Positions 11,842 to 22,803 of a stretch of 64,000 nucleotides of DNA are shown here, piece after piece (the first letter of the stretch is position 1; each line of letters begins with the position of its first letter). A program made the translations under genes and the position numbers. The notes beneath the pieces were generated by a model. The model did not search any database, was not told the DNA's origin, and was given only the letters and a program-made list of their open reading frames with translations. Where the stretch lies: contig OX579640.1 of NCBI GenBank assembly GCA_951230915.1, positions 25,734,196-25,798,195 on the forward strand, in the 5' to 3' direction. This stretch comes from Antitrichia curtipendula (taxonomy: Eukaryota; Streptophyta; Bryopsida; Hypnales; Leucodontaceae).

Positions 11842-14800
11842 CAATAGCCAGACTGTTGTAACTATGTCGTCCAAGGCGCACGATGCGAACAATCTCGGAA
11901 CCAATCTCGAAATTTACCAACACATCAACGCCTTGTTCCAATGTCTGCATTGGCAAATAAATGTCATCAATTCCAAGCCGTACTTCTACTCAGCCAGTTG
12001 TCGCATTTCACCACAGGTCTGCATACAAAGAAACCAATATTAAATGCCATAATTGAAGGATTTTGACAATACCAAGACTTGAGAAAAAATTATCACTACT
12101 TCTTTTCACTGTGAGACACAACCCACCTTCCAGTAATGAAGGGCCACAGCAGCATGATTGTAAAAAGTAGCATTCAGGTACGCCTCCACATGAGTCTTGA
12201 TATCAATGCTCTTGGTTTCCAATCGCAAGGGCTTCAATTGCAAAAACCATGACAAATCTCCCACTCCTGTCTGCAGCCATCGTCTCCACAGATAACATAA
12301 CCTCTCCACACAATCAAGTTTTACATGAAAAAACCTAAAACGCTGGGGCTGATTATGATACCATCACTCTTTTCCCTCCTACAACCTAACTTTGTTCTTT
12401 CAGAGGAAATCACACTGTAGCAGCTCAATAGGAGATGCACACACGATAAGAATACAATTGTATGCAACTCAAGAAGGAAGTTCATACCCATGTTGGACTA
12501 ATATTAACAGGGCCTTTCAAATGTGCGGAGTGAACGTGTAGCCGGAGATGGGTCTCAATATCACGACAAAGTCCTGCTCCTAATCTCTGGCTCCGACAAA
12601 ATTTGGAAATTCAAATCTCAAACTCAACCCAATAGAGTTGGGATACAGGTTATACCTCTGGCCGAAACCCAGCTTTGAAGAAATACACCATCTCTATTAT
12701 TTGTTGCTCCCAAAGAACTGGTTCCAAAACCATCTGAAACTAGAATAACTGTATCATATTTCTCCACTTGGATGTCATAAACCTGTAAACGTCACAAAGT
12801 TAACATCAGAGAAAGAAAAGACTAAGCAGCGAACTAGGATTTGACTCGAGGCAATTGCAGTGGGAAGCGCTTTGGGCAATTCATACATTCCCAACTTTGT
12901 AAAACCAAACCCTATTAACCCTAAAATCCTAAAACCTTTATTTCAGGGTTCGACAAACCCTGCTAAACCCCTGCTGTACCCTCATTTTCAGGGTTTAGAT
13001 CAACCCTGACTAACCCAGTTGAATCGTGATAAACCCTGTTATTCAGGGTTTACACAAATCCTCTTATTCCCTCTTATTCAGGGTTTCGGCAAACCCTGTG
13101 AAACCCCTGTTTGAACCCTGTTTTTCAGGGTTTAGGCGAACCCTTGACCAACCCTGTTGAACCCTCTTTTAAGGGTTTAGGGGAGACCGTCTAAAAATCC
13201 TAATACTGTAAGGGTTTAGGGGAGAGTAAAAACCCTGACATTGTTGAACCCTCTGTTCAGGGTTTCTGGGTTTAGGGGAGACAGCCTAAAAGCCCTGACA
13301 TTTTAAGGGTTTAGGGGGAGTCTGAAACCCTCATAGAAGCAGGGTTCAGGGGAGTTTGAAACCGTGATACATTAGGGGTTTCGGGGGAGTCCAAGACCCT
13401 GCTAGATTAAGGGTTTGGGGGAAGTTTGAAACCCTGTTAGATTAAGGGTTTAGGGGAAGTCTAAAACCCTGTTAGATTAGGGGTTTCAAGGGAGTGAAAA
13501 AACCTGAGAGATTAGAGGTTTAGGGGGGAGTCTAAAACCCTATTAGATGAAGGGTTTGGGGGAAGTCTAAAATCCTGCTAGATGAAGGGTTTGGGGGAAG
13601 TATAAAACCCTGATAGTAGCAGGGTCTAGTGGAGTCCTAAACCCTGATACAGTAGGGGTTTAGGAGGTGTTTCAAACCCTGATACAGTAGGGGTTTAGGG
13701 GGAAACTGAAACCCTGTTAGAGCAAGGGATTAGGGGAAGTCTGAAACCATGTTGGATTCAGGGTTTGGGGGTACTGTAAAACCCTGTTAGATTATATGTT
13801 TAGAGGAGTCTAAGAACCATGATAGATTAAGGGTTTAGGGTAGTCTAAGCACCATGATAGATTAAGGGTTTAGGGCAGTCTACGAACCATGATAGATCAG
13901 GGTTTAGGGGAGTCTACAACCCTATGTAATTTTGGGGTAAGGCAGTCAATACCGCTGGTAGATTAAGGGTTAAAGCCCTGATCTGGGGGTTTAAGGGAGT
14001 TTTAAACCCTTAAGGTTTAAGAAAAATACAGCAGATCCAAACCAATGGAAGCACTCCCATAAGAATGATATTTGATCTATTGGAAAGACCTAAGTTGGGA
14101 TCACTCCTCTCTTCAAGATTTAATTGCAGTTTTGTAGCTTACGTTAAAAATGAAAATCGGTCACCGTTTTGATTGCCCGAACCCAGTTTTTTCGACATCC
14201 ATGAAAACCTACAAGTCAAATCTCCTAAGATCAGCTGAAGCAAACCACATACCTCGAGGTAAGAATATATCTGCAAATTCCACTGCTGCGGGAAATCTGT
14301 GCGAGCAACTGTGCTCCGAAATGCAGCTACTGCATTCCACCAGCGACAATATCCTGCACACAGACAAGTAGAGAAATCATAAGAACACGATGCTTAACCT
14401 AACCCCTAAAATGCCATTGAGCACCGTGAGTGGTTGAAACTTGTGTGACTGCTGCAACCGATACATAATTACTTAATCTGATTCTGATAGTTATAACTTT
14501 CGGAATAGAAACAGCATTCAACTGCGATACTTCAATGCAAATTATAAACTCCATCTCCTGGTTGATTCAAATGAAGAGTAAATATATCTAATACCAGTTG
14601 TAATCTTCAAAAGTCAGATCCAGAGAGCAAGGGTCCCAGATGTATAGATAAATACCATGACAACATTGGCTCAACTAGTCTAAGCCCAAGAGAATTACAC
14701 GCTATAAACCTTTCAAGGGATAACTTGAGTAAACCAACGAGCTTTAAGGATTTAGGGTCAATAACAGTAAATTCAAAAATTCAAAAATCGCACTCACAAT

Positions 14801-15203
14801 AAGATGCATCTTGCTGGCATTGCCAGTACCTTGAGAAAAGGAAGTGCCGTTTACTGGGAAAGCTGAACAATTCAAACTCGATGTTACCCACATCAATCTT
14901 TGCCATCCATTCCCTGATTACAAAGAAAGTTCGAAACCAAATTTAGAATCCTGAGATTATACAACATTAAAGAATAGTAGCATTAAAGATGGCATTTTTA
15001 GCACTCATGCTTTTAAGAGATGACGAATGCCACATTTTCCAAGTGTAACCTTGACCAGGGATTCAAGGTTTAAGAAACGATCAAAAACTAGGAATCAGAT
15101 TCATACCTCTGACAATCCTTGGGATAAAATGAGACATGCAGAATGTCCGAATGTCCATCAACAAGGATCAATGAGCTCCATGTTTTCGGCCAGTGTATCC
15201 CAT
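11842..15203 (-). other. Unidentified spliced coding segment (several exons)
   Basis: Exon-like blocks on the minus strand with good splice borders: 15107-15203 (TWSSLILVDGHSDILHVSFY), 14830-14913 (EWMAKIDVGNIEFELFSFP), 14253-14353 (FPAAVEFADIF in the phased frame), 12656-12782 (VYDIQVEKYDTVILVSDGFG), about 12130-12260 (IDIKTHVEAYLNATFYNHAA) and 11842-~12000 (GIDDIYLPMQTLEQGVDVLV). Phase is kept across the first three and between 12656-12782 and the next, but breaks between 14253-14353 and 12656-12782, where the large telobox minisatellite sits. I do not recognise the protein. It may be one gene or several fragments, and the minisatellite may have interrupted it. Confidence 0.5.
12900..14030. 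repeat. Facing-telobox minisatellite, array 2
   Basis: About 30 units, close to 35 bp each in the right half (13200-13800). A typical unit is AGGGTTTGGGGGAAGTCT, then AAAACCCTG and a TTAGATTA-like tail. Every unit carries a G-rich and a C-rich telomere motif facing each other. The left part (12900-13150) is more irregular, with TTTCAGGGTTT and AAACCCTG. It lies between exon-like blocks of the unidentified minus-strand segment. Confidence 0.85.
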
Positions 15204-15500
15204 CTGCAGAACACAAGCAACAAAATGACAGACATTAAGAAACAATCACAAAACATGCGCATCTTCATTGAATGAAAACACCCTGCACTTCTTAGCATCC
15301 TGTAAGCTTATTCGTAGAAGGGCAGCTTATAACTTATTTCGCCTAACTTGGACGTCAAATATATCTACGAGTTCCACCGCTTCAGGAAATCTCTGCAGGC
15401 AACTGTGGTCCGAAAAGCAGCTACTACATCTGTAAGCGACTGTAAGCGACAATATCCTGCATACAAACAGGTAGAGAAATCATAAGAACACACTGCTCTT
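14264..15500. repeat. Duplicated exon region (14264-14395 and 15357-15500)
   Basis: The exon at 14253-14353 and its flank recur 1.1 kb away at 15357-15500, sharing AATATATCT, the GGAAATCT core, GACAATATCCTGCA and GTAGAGAAATCATAAGAACAC. The second copy has an extra short internal repeat (TGTAAGCGAC twice). Confidence 0.7.
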
Positions 15501-15772
15501 TAGACAGCAAAGATGAGCATAAACCCTAATCTCTCAGTTGTAATATCCCACCTGCAGATCACATTCCATTGAATTCGCTGCTGATGTGAGGCAGATTCCT
15601 CCCACACGTTAAATCACTTCTGTAATAGGTTATGACGACAGAAACATTGAGTTTCTTTACGCAAAATTTGAGCTTTGTGCAAGGACACAGAGATCCAACA
15701 GCACACTCATACCCGTAATCATTGAAATGACGACTAACCATTCTACGCAAAAATCAAGATGAGAACACTCAC

Positions 15773-17398
15773 GTTGATGTCATGTACTCCTCATCCCAAA
15801 AATAGTCAAGCACGTAAATCTGCCAGAATAGGAAACATTAGACCAATTATTGGATGAATTGGAAACCAGCATAAAATATAAGACCGAGTAGGGACAATGG
15901 AATCATATCGCACAAAATGTTTGAAATAAAGCCACTGATAAAGAGAAGGAGACCTGGTCAACGAGCTGCTTGGCAGCCACTGGCAAATTAATCAGAACCC
16001 AACCCATCATGCCTGCTTCAATCCAGAAGAACCTGTAAATCAGCAAAGAGGAACAAGATTGGAGTTTCAAGTGTATTCAAAAACGCCAGTGTGCTCACAA
16101 TAAGATATTCATACGTTCAAAGCCCGAGATAATTGCAGGAAACTTTACTTAATGCCAAGGCCGAATACGTCTGGGTTCGACTGTACTCCAAACCACCTGC
16201 ACGACAATATAGTATAGCACGGTCAAGATCTAATGGCAAGGGTGAATGTCATCAGCTGAGCTCGGAATACCACAGAAAAATCAATCCTCGTGAAGATACG
16301 GTACTCAGGGAGAAAACTGGTCAAAAAACGGTATCCAAAGTAATTTTGCTCTGGCTTGTCCAAAATCTCACGTCACAGCCGGAAAATTTCAGAAACCATA
16401 CCAATCGTGAAGTACGTTGCCGGTCACATGGAATTCAAAAGATGCTGAATTTGATTTTGACAAACATCCGCTCCAGTGCAGCCACACGGACATACGATTC
16501 CTTCCAACAAGTTTCAGCAACCAAGACATCAGTTTCCGTACTTTTAAGACGGCAATCTCCTGTTCTACTTCAATTTGACACACGAGTCAATAACCCCTAA
16601 GAGCCTGAACAAAAACTAGAAAATCCATTCTTGAATGCCAATCGTCACATATGGTAACTTCCAAAACATATTTTCACTGTTCCAAAATGCAGAGCATGAT
16701 TTCTTCTTGAAATTGAAATTCCACAATATACTCACCACAAGACAGAGTCCAAGCGTGATGATGCAGATTTGGAAACCATAATCTGCAATGAACTGGACTA
16801 AAACTTTCCAGATTAATAGGCACCAAAAAAACATACGCATCATGGGCAAGATGATATCAACAGTTGTACAAGAAAGCTCCCATTCGCATAACAATGCAAG
16901 CTTTGGTCATCTAAGCCCTCAACCCACTAGAACACAAAAGATAGTGTAAAAAAAAGGATCAAGTTATATGCTGTGTTTGCAGCTACAAACAGTGAGTGTT
17001 GGATTGAGGATAGAAATACCGTAGCTGAGAAGTAGCCATAGCTGTTCCCAACCCTAAGTCCGCCAAGCAACACCACCAGTGACGCCAAATCTGAACCGAT
17101 GATCACCAAAGACATGTCAATTCCATGCCTATAGAGGTAGGCATTGTATTACACATCAAGCTTTGAATATTTTGCAAGAAGATTAATTTATTCTTCTCTT
17201 ATTAGCATAGAGAAAAGCCATATCCTTGAATATGTTTGTACATGGAAAGAGACAGAGAGAAACATCACCATTGCATTTGTAATTCAGCCTACTCTTGTCC
17301 GCCAAAACCGCGCCAGCAATAGTGCGACCCGGCAGGACAGCCCCCAAAATCACCGCCACGGGAAGGTAGCCCAGCACGACACCCATCAATACGCCCCA
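15773..17398 (-). pseudogene. FK: C-14 sterol reductase (FACKEL/ERG24 family), N-terminal half
   Basis: Phased minus-strand exons: 17269-17398 (LGYLPVAVILGAVLPGRTI and LADKSRLNYKCN), 17020-17090 (LASLVVLLGGLRVG, FSAT), 15954-16032 (FFWIEAGMMGWVLINLPVAA) and 15773-15819 (IYVLDYFWDEEYMTS). The LPGR...L.D.SRL.Y.CNG motif and the YxLDYF..EEYMTST segment are hallmarks of plant C-14 sterol reductases, ER membrane enzymes that reduce the C14-C15 double bond in sterol synthesis. The exons between 16032 and 17020 are not clear. The C-terminal catalytic half, including the GWWG..RH-type NADPH-binding motif, is absent downstream, where the unidentified segment begins. No stop was seen in the named exons. 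Gene symbol is by family only. Confidence 0.78.
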
Positions 17399-18773
17399 CT
17401 GCCCACACAACCCAAGGTCACAATTTAGCAACAGTACTGGTCAAGGATACATCGAAACCAGCTCAAAAACAATTACAGATCAATCAAGAAACCCATCACG
17501 CTGACACGAGAAATGATCACAGAATAGCAACCAGAAAACCGGCACAACTATAAATTCCACGGCAAAACCCAGAGCACACGGCCGCAAATGCTCGGGGACA
17601 GTCGGAGGTTTAGGGTTTACCTTCAGGTTCTCAACAGAATTTTCAATCCTTCATAAATGAAAGGCACCACACCCGTAATAGTGGCTGCAGGATGTTATGC
17701 AACACGGTTTCCTTGCTTGGAGCTGTCGTGCATCGCGTTGCTTTCCTGCCACACCTCTCCTTCACCGCATGCGCCATACAAAAACGACTTCTGCATCACA
17801 ATCCATCCCAGCGTCGATCCCTTGTACTACCCAAACGACCGATACAATGGAAACGCTAACTGACCCCAAGCTCATGGAACACCGGCGGTTTAAGGTGGCA
17901 TTGAGATCCTTTCTCACAAAGTTTTACATATAGAACACGCATGCATGCAGGGGTTTCCTCGCGTACCAGTGCGAGGTCGTCGCCTTCTTGCATCTCCACT
18001 GTGGCTGCCGCTCTCGAGGGCTTCAGCGCTTCAAGGATTCCGAAAATCGAAGGTGATGCACGCAGAAGCGACAACAACACAGCAGCACTGAATGAGCGAG
18101 CGTCGGTCCAGGCGCGCTGCACGACTCACCGCACAGCTCACCGCATATCACGGTAACCTAACTTAGAAAGGCCCGGACCATGCCCGTATACCCGCCCATA
18201 TACCCTACTCCTTTCTCCCGTATATCGGGAATGTGGATGGACGTTGCCTTCCGTGGATTGCTAGGGTTTGAGACGTCTTTGTTTCGTGGGAGCAATCGAA
18301 CGCAGAAGAGTCTTCTTCATCCACAAACACTGACAGCTTTCTAGCAAATGCGAGAGCCTATTTTGCTTTGATTTTGGTTCCACCGCCGTTGCACCTTGGA
18401 TCCGGTGAAGATTGTGAGGGTGCTGGAATCGGGTCTCTCTGATTCTAGTCAGTCGACGGCGACAATGGACCGATGTATTCGATCGCATCCCAGGGTGTAG
18501 TGGTTCAGAGCCCAGAGGACACTGAAGTTCATTTCGAACTGCCGATGGGAAGGCTGTCGCTGGTACGTTGCTGCTTTGGTATGTTTCAAAAATGTATTTT
18601 TAACACTATGGTCAATCGAATTTATTATCCTAGGACCTTGAATCCTTGGCCTTTCAGGGGTTATCACAATCTTCCATTGTGTTCTGAGCTTGGCATCATG
18701 CCCGTAGAGTAGTTTTCAACAGTCTCTAGACATTTTTTTGATTCGTGACAATCCATCTGATTTTATTTTGCAG
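17399..18773. other. Boundary between minus- and plus-strand fragments, no firm gene
   Basis: The region is more GC-rich than its surroundings and divides minus-strand from plus-strand gene fragments. An open plus-strand segment around 18473-18570 (VVVQSPEDTEVHFELPMGRL) ends at a possible donor but has no family I can name. Confidence 0.3.
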
Positions 18774-19105
18774 TCCCACTGGGAAGAGTGTTAAGAAGAA
18801 ATTTTGAGACTGCTCTTCCTCGAGGCCTTTGGCAGCGATTCCATTTCAACGATGACAATCCGGTAATGGATCTCAGTTTTCTTTTAAAAATGTGAACTGT
18901 GCAATTGTGCAAATGAACACTTTCATTGTCAAACTTCAAAATTTCGCTCTTTCCTCCTGATTTTTCTGTCTTCTGTTGGTGCAGGAACTTCCTCTCCTGT
19001 TCTTGAAGGGAGGAGCTATTGTCCCCACAAGTCCACTTGTTGATCATGTTGGTGAAGCCAAGCTCACAGATACCATCACCTTGTTAGTCGCTCTTGATGA
19101 TGAAG
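18774..19105 (+). pseudogene. GH31 alpha-glucosidase C-terminal fragment
   Basis: Two phased exons, 18774-18862 (PLGRVLRRNFETALPRGLWQ, then RFHFNDDNP) and 18985-19105 (ELPLLFLKGGAIVP, then HVGEAKLTDTITLLVALDDE), give the segment after the catalytic barrel of GH31 glucosidases. The LP.G.W..F.F.D..P.LP.L.L.GG.I..... HVGE pattern is closest to the plant heteroglycan-glucosidase-like branch. The catalytic Asp residues lie upstream in the family and are missing here, and the usual FEDDGDGY sequence after the last residue is also missing. The next recognisable exon, only 168 bp on, belongs to nicalin, so the piece is cut on both sides. Confidence 0.8.
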
Positions 19106-19272
19106 GTAAATTTTTTATGGTGTTTAATCCGTCTGTCACAGATTATGAGAGTCATGTTTTGTAGCTCTTTATCTTGTGGGGAAGTATCTTTATTCTGAAT
19201 GAGGCGTGGTTTCACTTCCTTGTCCTCGACTGATTCTCTGTTCTGAAGTGTTGGACGGATGTCATCTTGCAG

Positions 19273-19672
19273 GAGATTCAAAATGTGGCTGAAGGTTTGG
19301 GTTTGATCGTGGAAGTCGAGCACCAGAATCCAACTCACGAGTATGTATCATCTTGTTATTTATGTTCTGGATTTTAAAGTCTGGATTTTTATCTCAGAAT
19401 TGAGCTGATACTATTCAAGTGTCCAGTTCTTTGGGGTTTTGATGTGACAATATTGGATGGGTGTGTGCAATTTAGCTTCACCATGGTGAGGTGCGTACGT
19501 ACTGCAGGGTTGCAGTTTGTCTGAGAATAAGGTGTGAATGTTTGTGCTCTGAGCATGTTGGGTGGATTAATGCAGGTAGCATGGGAGCATGAACAATTTT
19601 CCCGCCAACGTATTACTGCTGCGACCTTGTCGCAGTTCGAAGAAGCTCCCCATTTGTTTGAGCGAACTGGAG
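19273..19672 (+). pseudogene. Nicalin (M28-like ER protein) C-terminal fragment with a splice-site deletion
   Basis: Exons 19273-19340 (EIQNVAEGLGLIVEVEHQNP) and 19576-19672 (VAWEHEQFSRQRITAATLSQ, then FEEAPHLFERTG) match plant nicalin, the non-catalytic M28-peptidase-fold protein of ER membrane insertion and assembly complexes. The AWEHEQFSR..TAATLS string is very characteristic. Exon 1 ends CACGA with the donor GTATGT; an expected G is lacking, so the junction is out of frame with VAW. The N-terminal signal region, most of the lumenal domain and the C-terminal transmembrane helix are absent nearby. Confidence 0.8.
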
Positions 19673-20635
19673 GTATAGCGGACAGTGGGTACAATTTCAT
19701 CGTTCAAACTTGACTGCAGGTGATCTTTGGTAATCCTTTCATAAGGGTGACCAAGTTATGCACCATGAACATCCATAATTCTTACGAACTCATTGAGGTT
19801 TGGCACTAGGCTATTTTCTTTTTGCTCACTGAGACATTTTAATTCAGCTCTTAGCATTTCTGGACTTGCGTAATTACTTGCAGCTGATGTTTGTGCAGGT
19901 ACTCACAGGTGCGAATGGTGAACTGGATCAACGCTGCTGGTGGCACATCATCAGCGTTTAGGGTCAACTAGAGAATCCAGAATCTAAATGGGCACCTACT
20001 GCCGTTTTGTGATGTGACTTATTCTGTGATATTCATGATTTCAATTTGACCTCGTTCTCGTAATTGCTGGTTAGGTTAACAGTTAATTTTGCAAGCTGTT
20101 CGAAAGCTTGAATTCTCTACAGGGTTCTTACGACCCTCCAAATTTGCTTTGGAATGTTTACGTGTAATTTGTTCTGAACGCGTAGATTGATGTCTGATGG
20201 ATTTGAAGCACGGTTGTTTGTATGACCAAACATGTTCGATTGCATATCCAACATTAGTGGTGTTTGGTGTTTATCATGTCCCTTTAGAAAGTTTAACCAA
20301 ACACACAAATCCAACTCCAAGCACAAAAAAAAACCCGCCAAGACGCAGCAGCAACCTTGGTTTGTTCAATGATGTTATACATTATGATACCGGTATGCAT
20401 CTATAGTGAACGCTTCAGATTTTTCGAGATTTTGCATCTAAATTTTGTATTTGATATGAACTTTTATTATTATTATATTCTTTTTAGAAATTCATAGTGA
20501 TTCCAAACTTTCTCCAAAATATTTTGAATATTTCATGACTTGTAGTAAACATACAACATCCACACAATGGGATTACCGCACTTACCGCACGTCCACGCAC
20601 CACCATGACCTAAACCAATTTCCGGGTATCGTGAA
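19673..20635. other. Flank of the gene-fragment mosaic, no gene seen
   Basis: No firm coding exon. A short open stretch after a possible acceptor near 19902 stops quickly. Confidence 0.35.
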
Positions 20636-20785
20636 ATCAAGCCGGCTATTAGTCACTCAAGCTGGCTATCGTTGAATTAGATCCGGGCACCAATCACTCA
20701 AGACGGGTACTGTTCACTCAAGCTGGCTATCGGTGGATTCAATTTGGGCATCAATCACTCAAGCTGGCTACCAGTGAATGCAAAC
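20636..20785. repeat. TCACTCAAGCTGGCTATC short tandem repeats
   Basis: The block ATCACTCAAG(C/A)(T/C)GG(C/G)TA recurs at least five times, separated by TGAATTAGATCCGGGCACC-like spacers. A related but diverged set (TTTCAAGACGGGTAT twice) lies near 40770-40815, before the second R2 copy. Confidence 0.65.
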
Positions 20786-20829
20786 CGTTTTTAAATCACT
20801 CTACCCCAGTATAGGTGAACTGAAGTGGG

Positions 20830-21265
20830 GTTTAAAGCGAGTACCCGTGTTCTTTTAAAATTTAGTATTTTTCTGACATGTGCTGGTAGAATAAAGAAAC
20901 TCAGGTACGCTTCTAAAATCAGATGGATCTCAACTCTTTTCGGAATTGCTTGGTTGGTTCGTAGCAGTTCCATAATTGGCAGTTTCCATGATACCGATTT
21001 CGTTGCTAATTAATCAAGTTATGTGCATGTGATGATCAACTTTACCGTTGCATTTCCAGCTGAGAAATATACTGCTGTGAGTTAGTATTCCGATTGTGTA
21101 CGAGGCTCAAAAAACTATCTTTCAAGGGCTGCTCTGCCTTTTTCATAGACTTCTCGGGATAGAAAAAAATTTAGATCACTTTCCACAGAAAGAAAAAAAG
21201 ATGTCGAACCTAAAACAAGCGGTCTTGTATTTATTGAATTACTTCTGAATTTCTAAAGATTTGGA
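20830..21265 (+). repeat. Dispersed repeat R2, copy a
   Basis: This matches 40825-41262 in the same orientation. Shared landmarks are TGTTCTTTTAAAA, a GACATGT block, ATGGATCTCAA, GGAATTGCTTGGTTG, CAGTTCCATAA, GTTGCTAATTAA, TATGTGCATGTG, TTCCAGCTGAG and GTGGTCTTGTATTTAT-like ends. Copy a lies ~330 bp from the first telobox-family gene. No coding content. Confidence 0.75.
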
Positions 21266-21597
21266 GCATTGGCGCTTATTTATAACTATAGGTGTCCCAA
21301 AATCCGTGCTGAAGTTGCACCAGCTTCACTGTTGATTACAGTCATACGAATTTGCAACAAAACATCAACCCTGGGGCACTTGCTGCAAAATTTTGAGCGA
21401 ATCAAAAATTCGTATATTTTGTTTAGGGTTAACCAAGGACATCCCCTTGATCAAAATGCACATTATTTGGCTAATGACAATTGAAAGACTTCGTAGGCAA
21501 CGTGGACCTCTCACTACAGCATCCGAGAATAACCACCAAAACTCCCTGAAGTCCTACAAGGAAAAACCTGCCAGTGCATTCGAGATTGAGCTCAAGC

Positions 21598-22803
21598 TCA
21601 ATCTGAAACCGCTCGCTTCCATGCCGCCTCCAAGACTGAACCCGGCTTTAAGTTCCCGAGACGCTCTTGAAGATCACCCACTGAACGTCCTTGGAGTGTG
21701 AGCTGCCTCTCCGAAATTATTTGTGCGAGACCGTCTTTTCCACATTTTAGAAGACCTTTCGCAAAAGATTTATCCTCCGCGACTGTGAACTCCTTCATCT
21801 TCTTTTTTGGAAGCACCTGCACCTTAGCACCCGCTGTTGGAAATTTGGACTCCAAGACTACGGGTCCAAAGCTCTGCGGTTTAGGATCAGCGTCTATGAC
21901 GACAAGGTCCATGTCGTCGGAATTATCATGTCGTGAGCCGTCTATGGAGTTGGACCCTGATGCAAACAGCGGAAAGCCAGTGGGGACCCCTACAACAGAC
22001 TTTGAAGTAGAGTGTACGGGCAGTGTGCTTCGCTTAATCGTGTTGGCTCGCTGCAACACCCTGTTGGTCATTTGAGAATTTGCTCCTGGACTAGTGCGCA
22101 ATTTAGTCAGCATGGTCTCGTACAATTCCTTCTGGTCCTCAAGCAGCTTGACCAACCCGACGTGCTCTTGTTGGAGTCCTTCGAGAGCAGCCTCTAACTT
22201 GAGCATGTTCTCCTTGTGTAGGTCTTCGGGAGCACGGGGCCTGGTCAGCGACGCCCTTCCGTCGGGAGATACTACATCTGCAAAAATGCGATCCAGCGTT
22301 AACGGACCGAACAGACGCCAACAAAACGTAGTGAAATCGTCGACAAGTTGTCTGTTGTCGTCGTCCCGTTCATCAGACCCTCCATCGGCTTGCAAATCCA
22401 TCATTCGAGCCCTCAAGTCGTCCAACGGCCCTTGAACTTCGCTCGCCCCTAATGTCGGCTGAATGAAACCTGGACCCCACTTCACCTGCTCTTCGTTCAC
22501 TTCCTCACTGCCAACAAGCGTATTGCACAGACTGTCTAGAAAAACTAGGACCATAGATATGTCTAGCAATGCATCTCGACTGTTGACCATGTTGGTCAAC
22601 TCCCTCACCATAAACATCTGGTTTAGGCGTTGTACATCCGTAGGAAAGGAGAAGGCCCAACTCTCTGACACAACAGCAACGACATCCTCACCCAAGGTAT
22701 GTCTGAGGAGGAACTCCCACACCCAATTCGTGACCAACTCGAAGCCTAGCGGTTCTTGCCTTGCTGGACTTGCAGGGCTAGGGTTTGTCATCTTGGACAC
22801 CAA
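21598..22803 (-). CDS. Telobox-family protein, copy A (diverged Myb-like end)
   Basis: A single-exon frame of 401 codons; the in-frame ATG at 22791 (MTNPSPASP) fits the N-termini of the other two copies better. Residues ~15-60 hold EPLGFELVTNWVWEFLLR, then WAFSFPTDVQRLNQMF; a conserved VKWGPGFIQPTL block follows near 130. The middle is probably coiled coil (NMLKLEAALEGLQQEHVGLV). A basic linker precedes a C-terminal Myb-like segment starting FTVAEDKSFAKGLLKCGKDG. The recognition helix reads VGDLQERLGNL where copy B has a telobox IKDRYRNL, so DNA binding may be lost or changed. This is paralogous to 37194-38369 and 54444-55640. GC is visibly higher than in its flanks. A 124-bp tandem array lies just upstream. 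Function is inferred only. Confidence 0.85.
   Translation of the reverse strand: MVSKMTNPSPASPARQEPLGFELVTNWVWEFLLRHTLGEDVVAVVSESWAFSFPTDVQRLNQMFMVRELTNMVNSRDALLDISMVLVFLDSLCNTLVGSEEVNEEQVKWGPGFIQPTLGASEVQGPLDDLRARMMDLQADGGSDERDDDNRQLVDDFTTFCWRLFGPLTLDRIFADVVSPDGRASLTRPRAPEDLHKENMLKLEAALEGLQQEHVGLVKLLEDQKELYETMLTKLRTSPGANSQMTNRVLQRANTIKRSTLPVHSTSKSVVGVPTGFPLFASGSNSIDGSRHDNSDDMDLVVIDADPKPQSFGPVVLESKFPTAGAKVQVLPKKKMKEFTVAEDKSFAKGLLKCGKDGLAQIISERQLTLQGRSVGDLQERLGNLKPGSVLEAAWKRAVSD

Noticed and set aside
16133..16600. 155-codon plus-strand frame inside the sterol reductase region
   Set aside because: No domain and basic low-information composition; it lies in an intron or gap of the opposite-strand gene.
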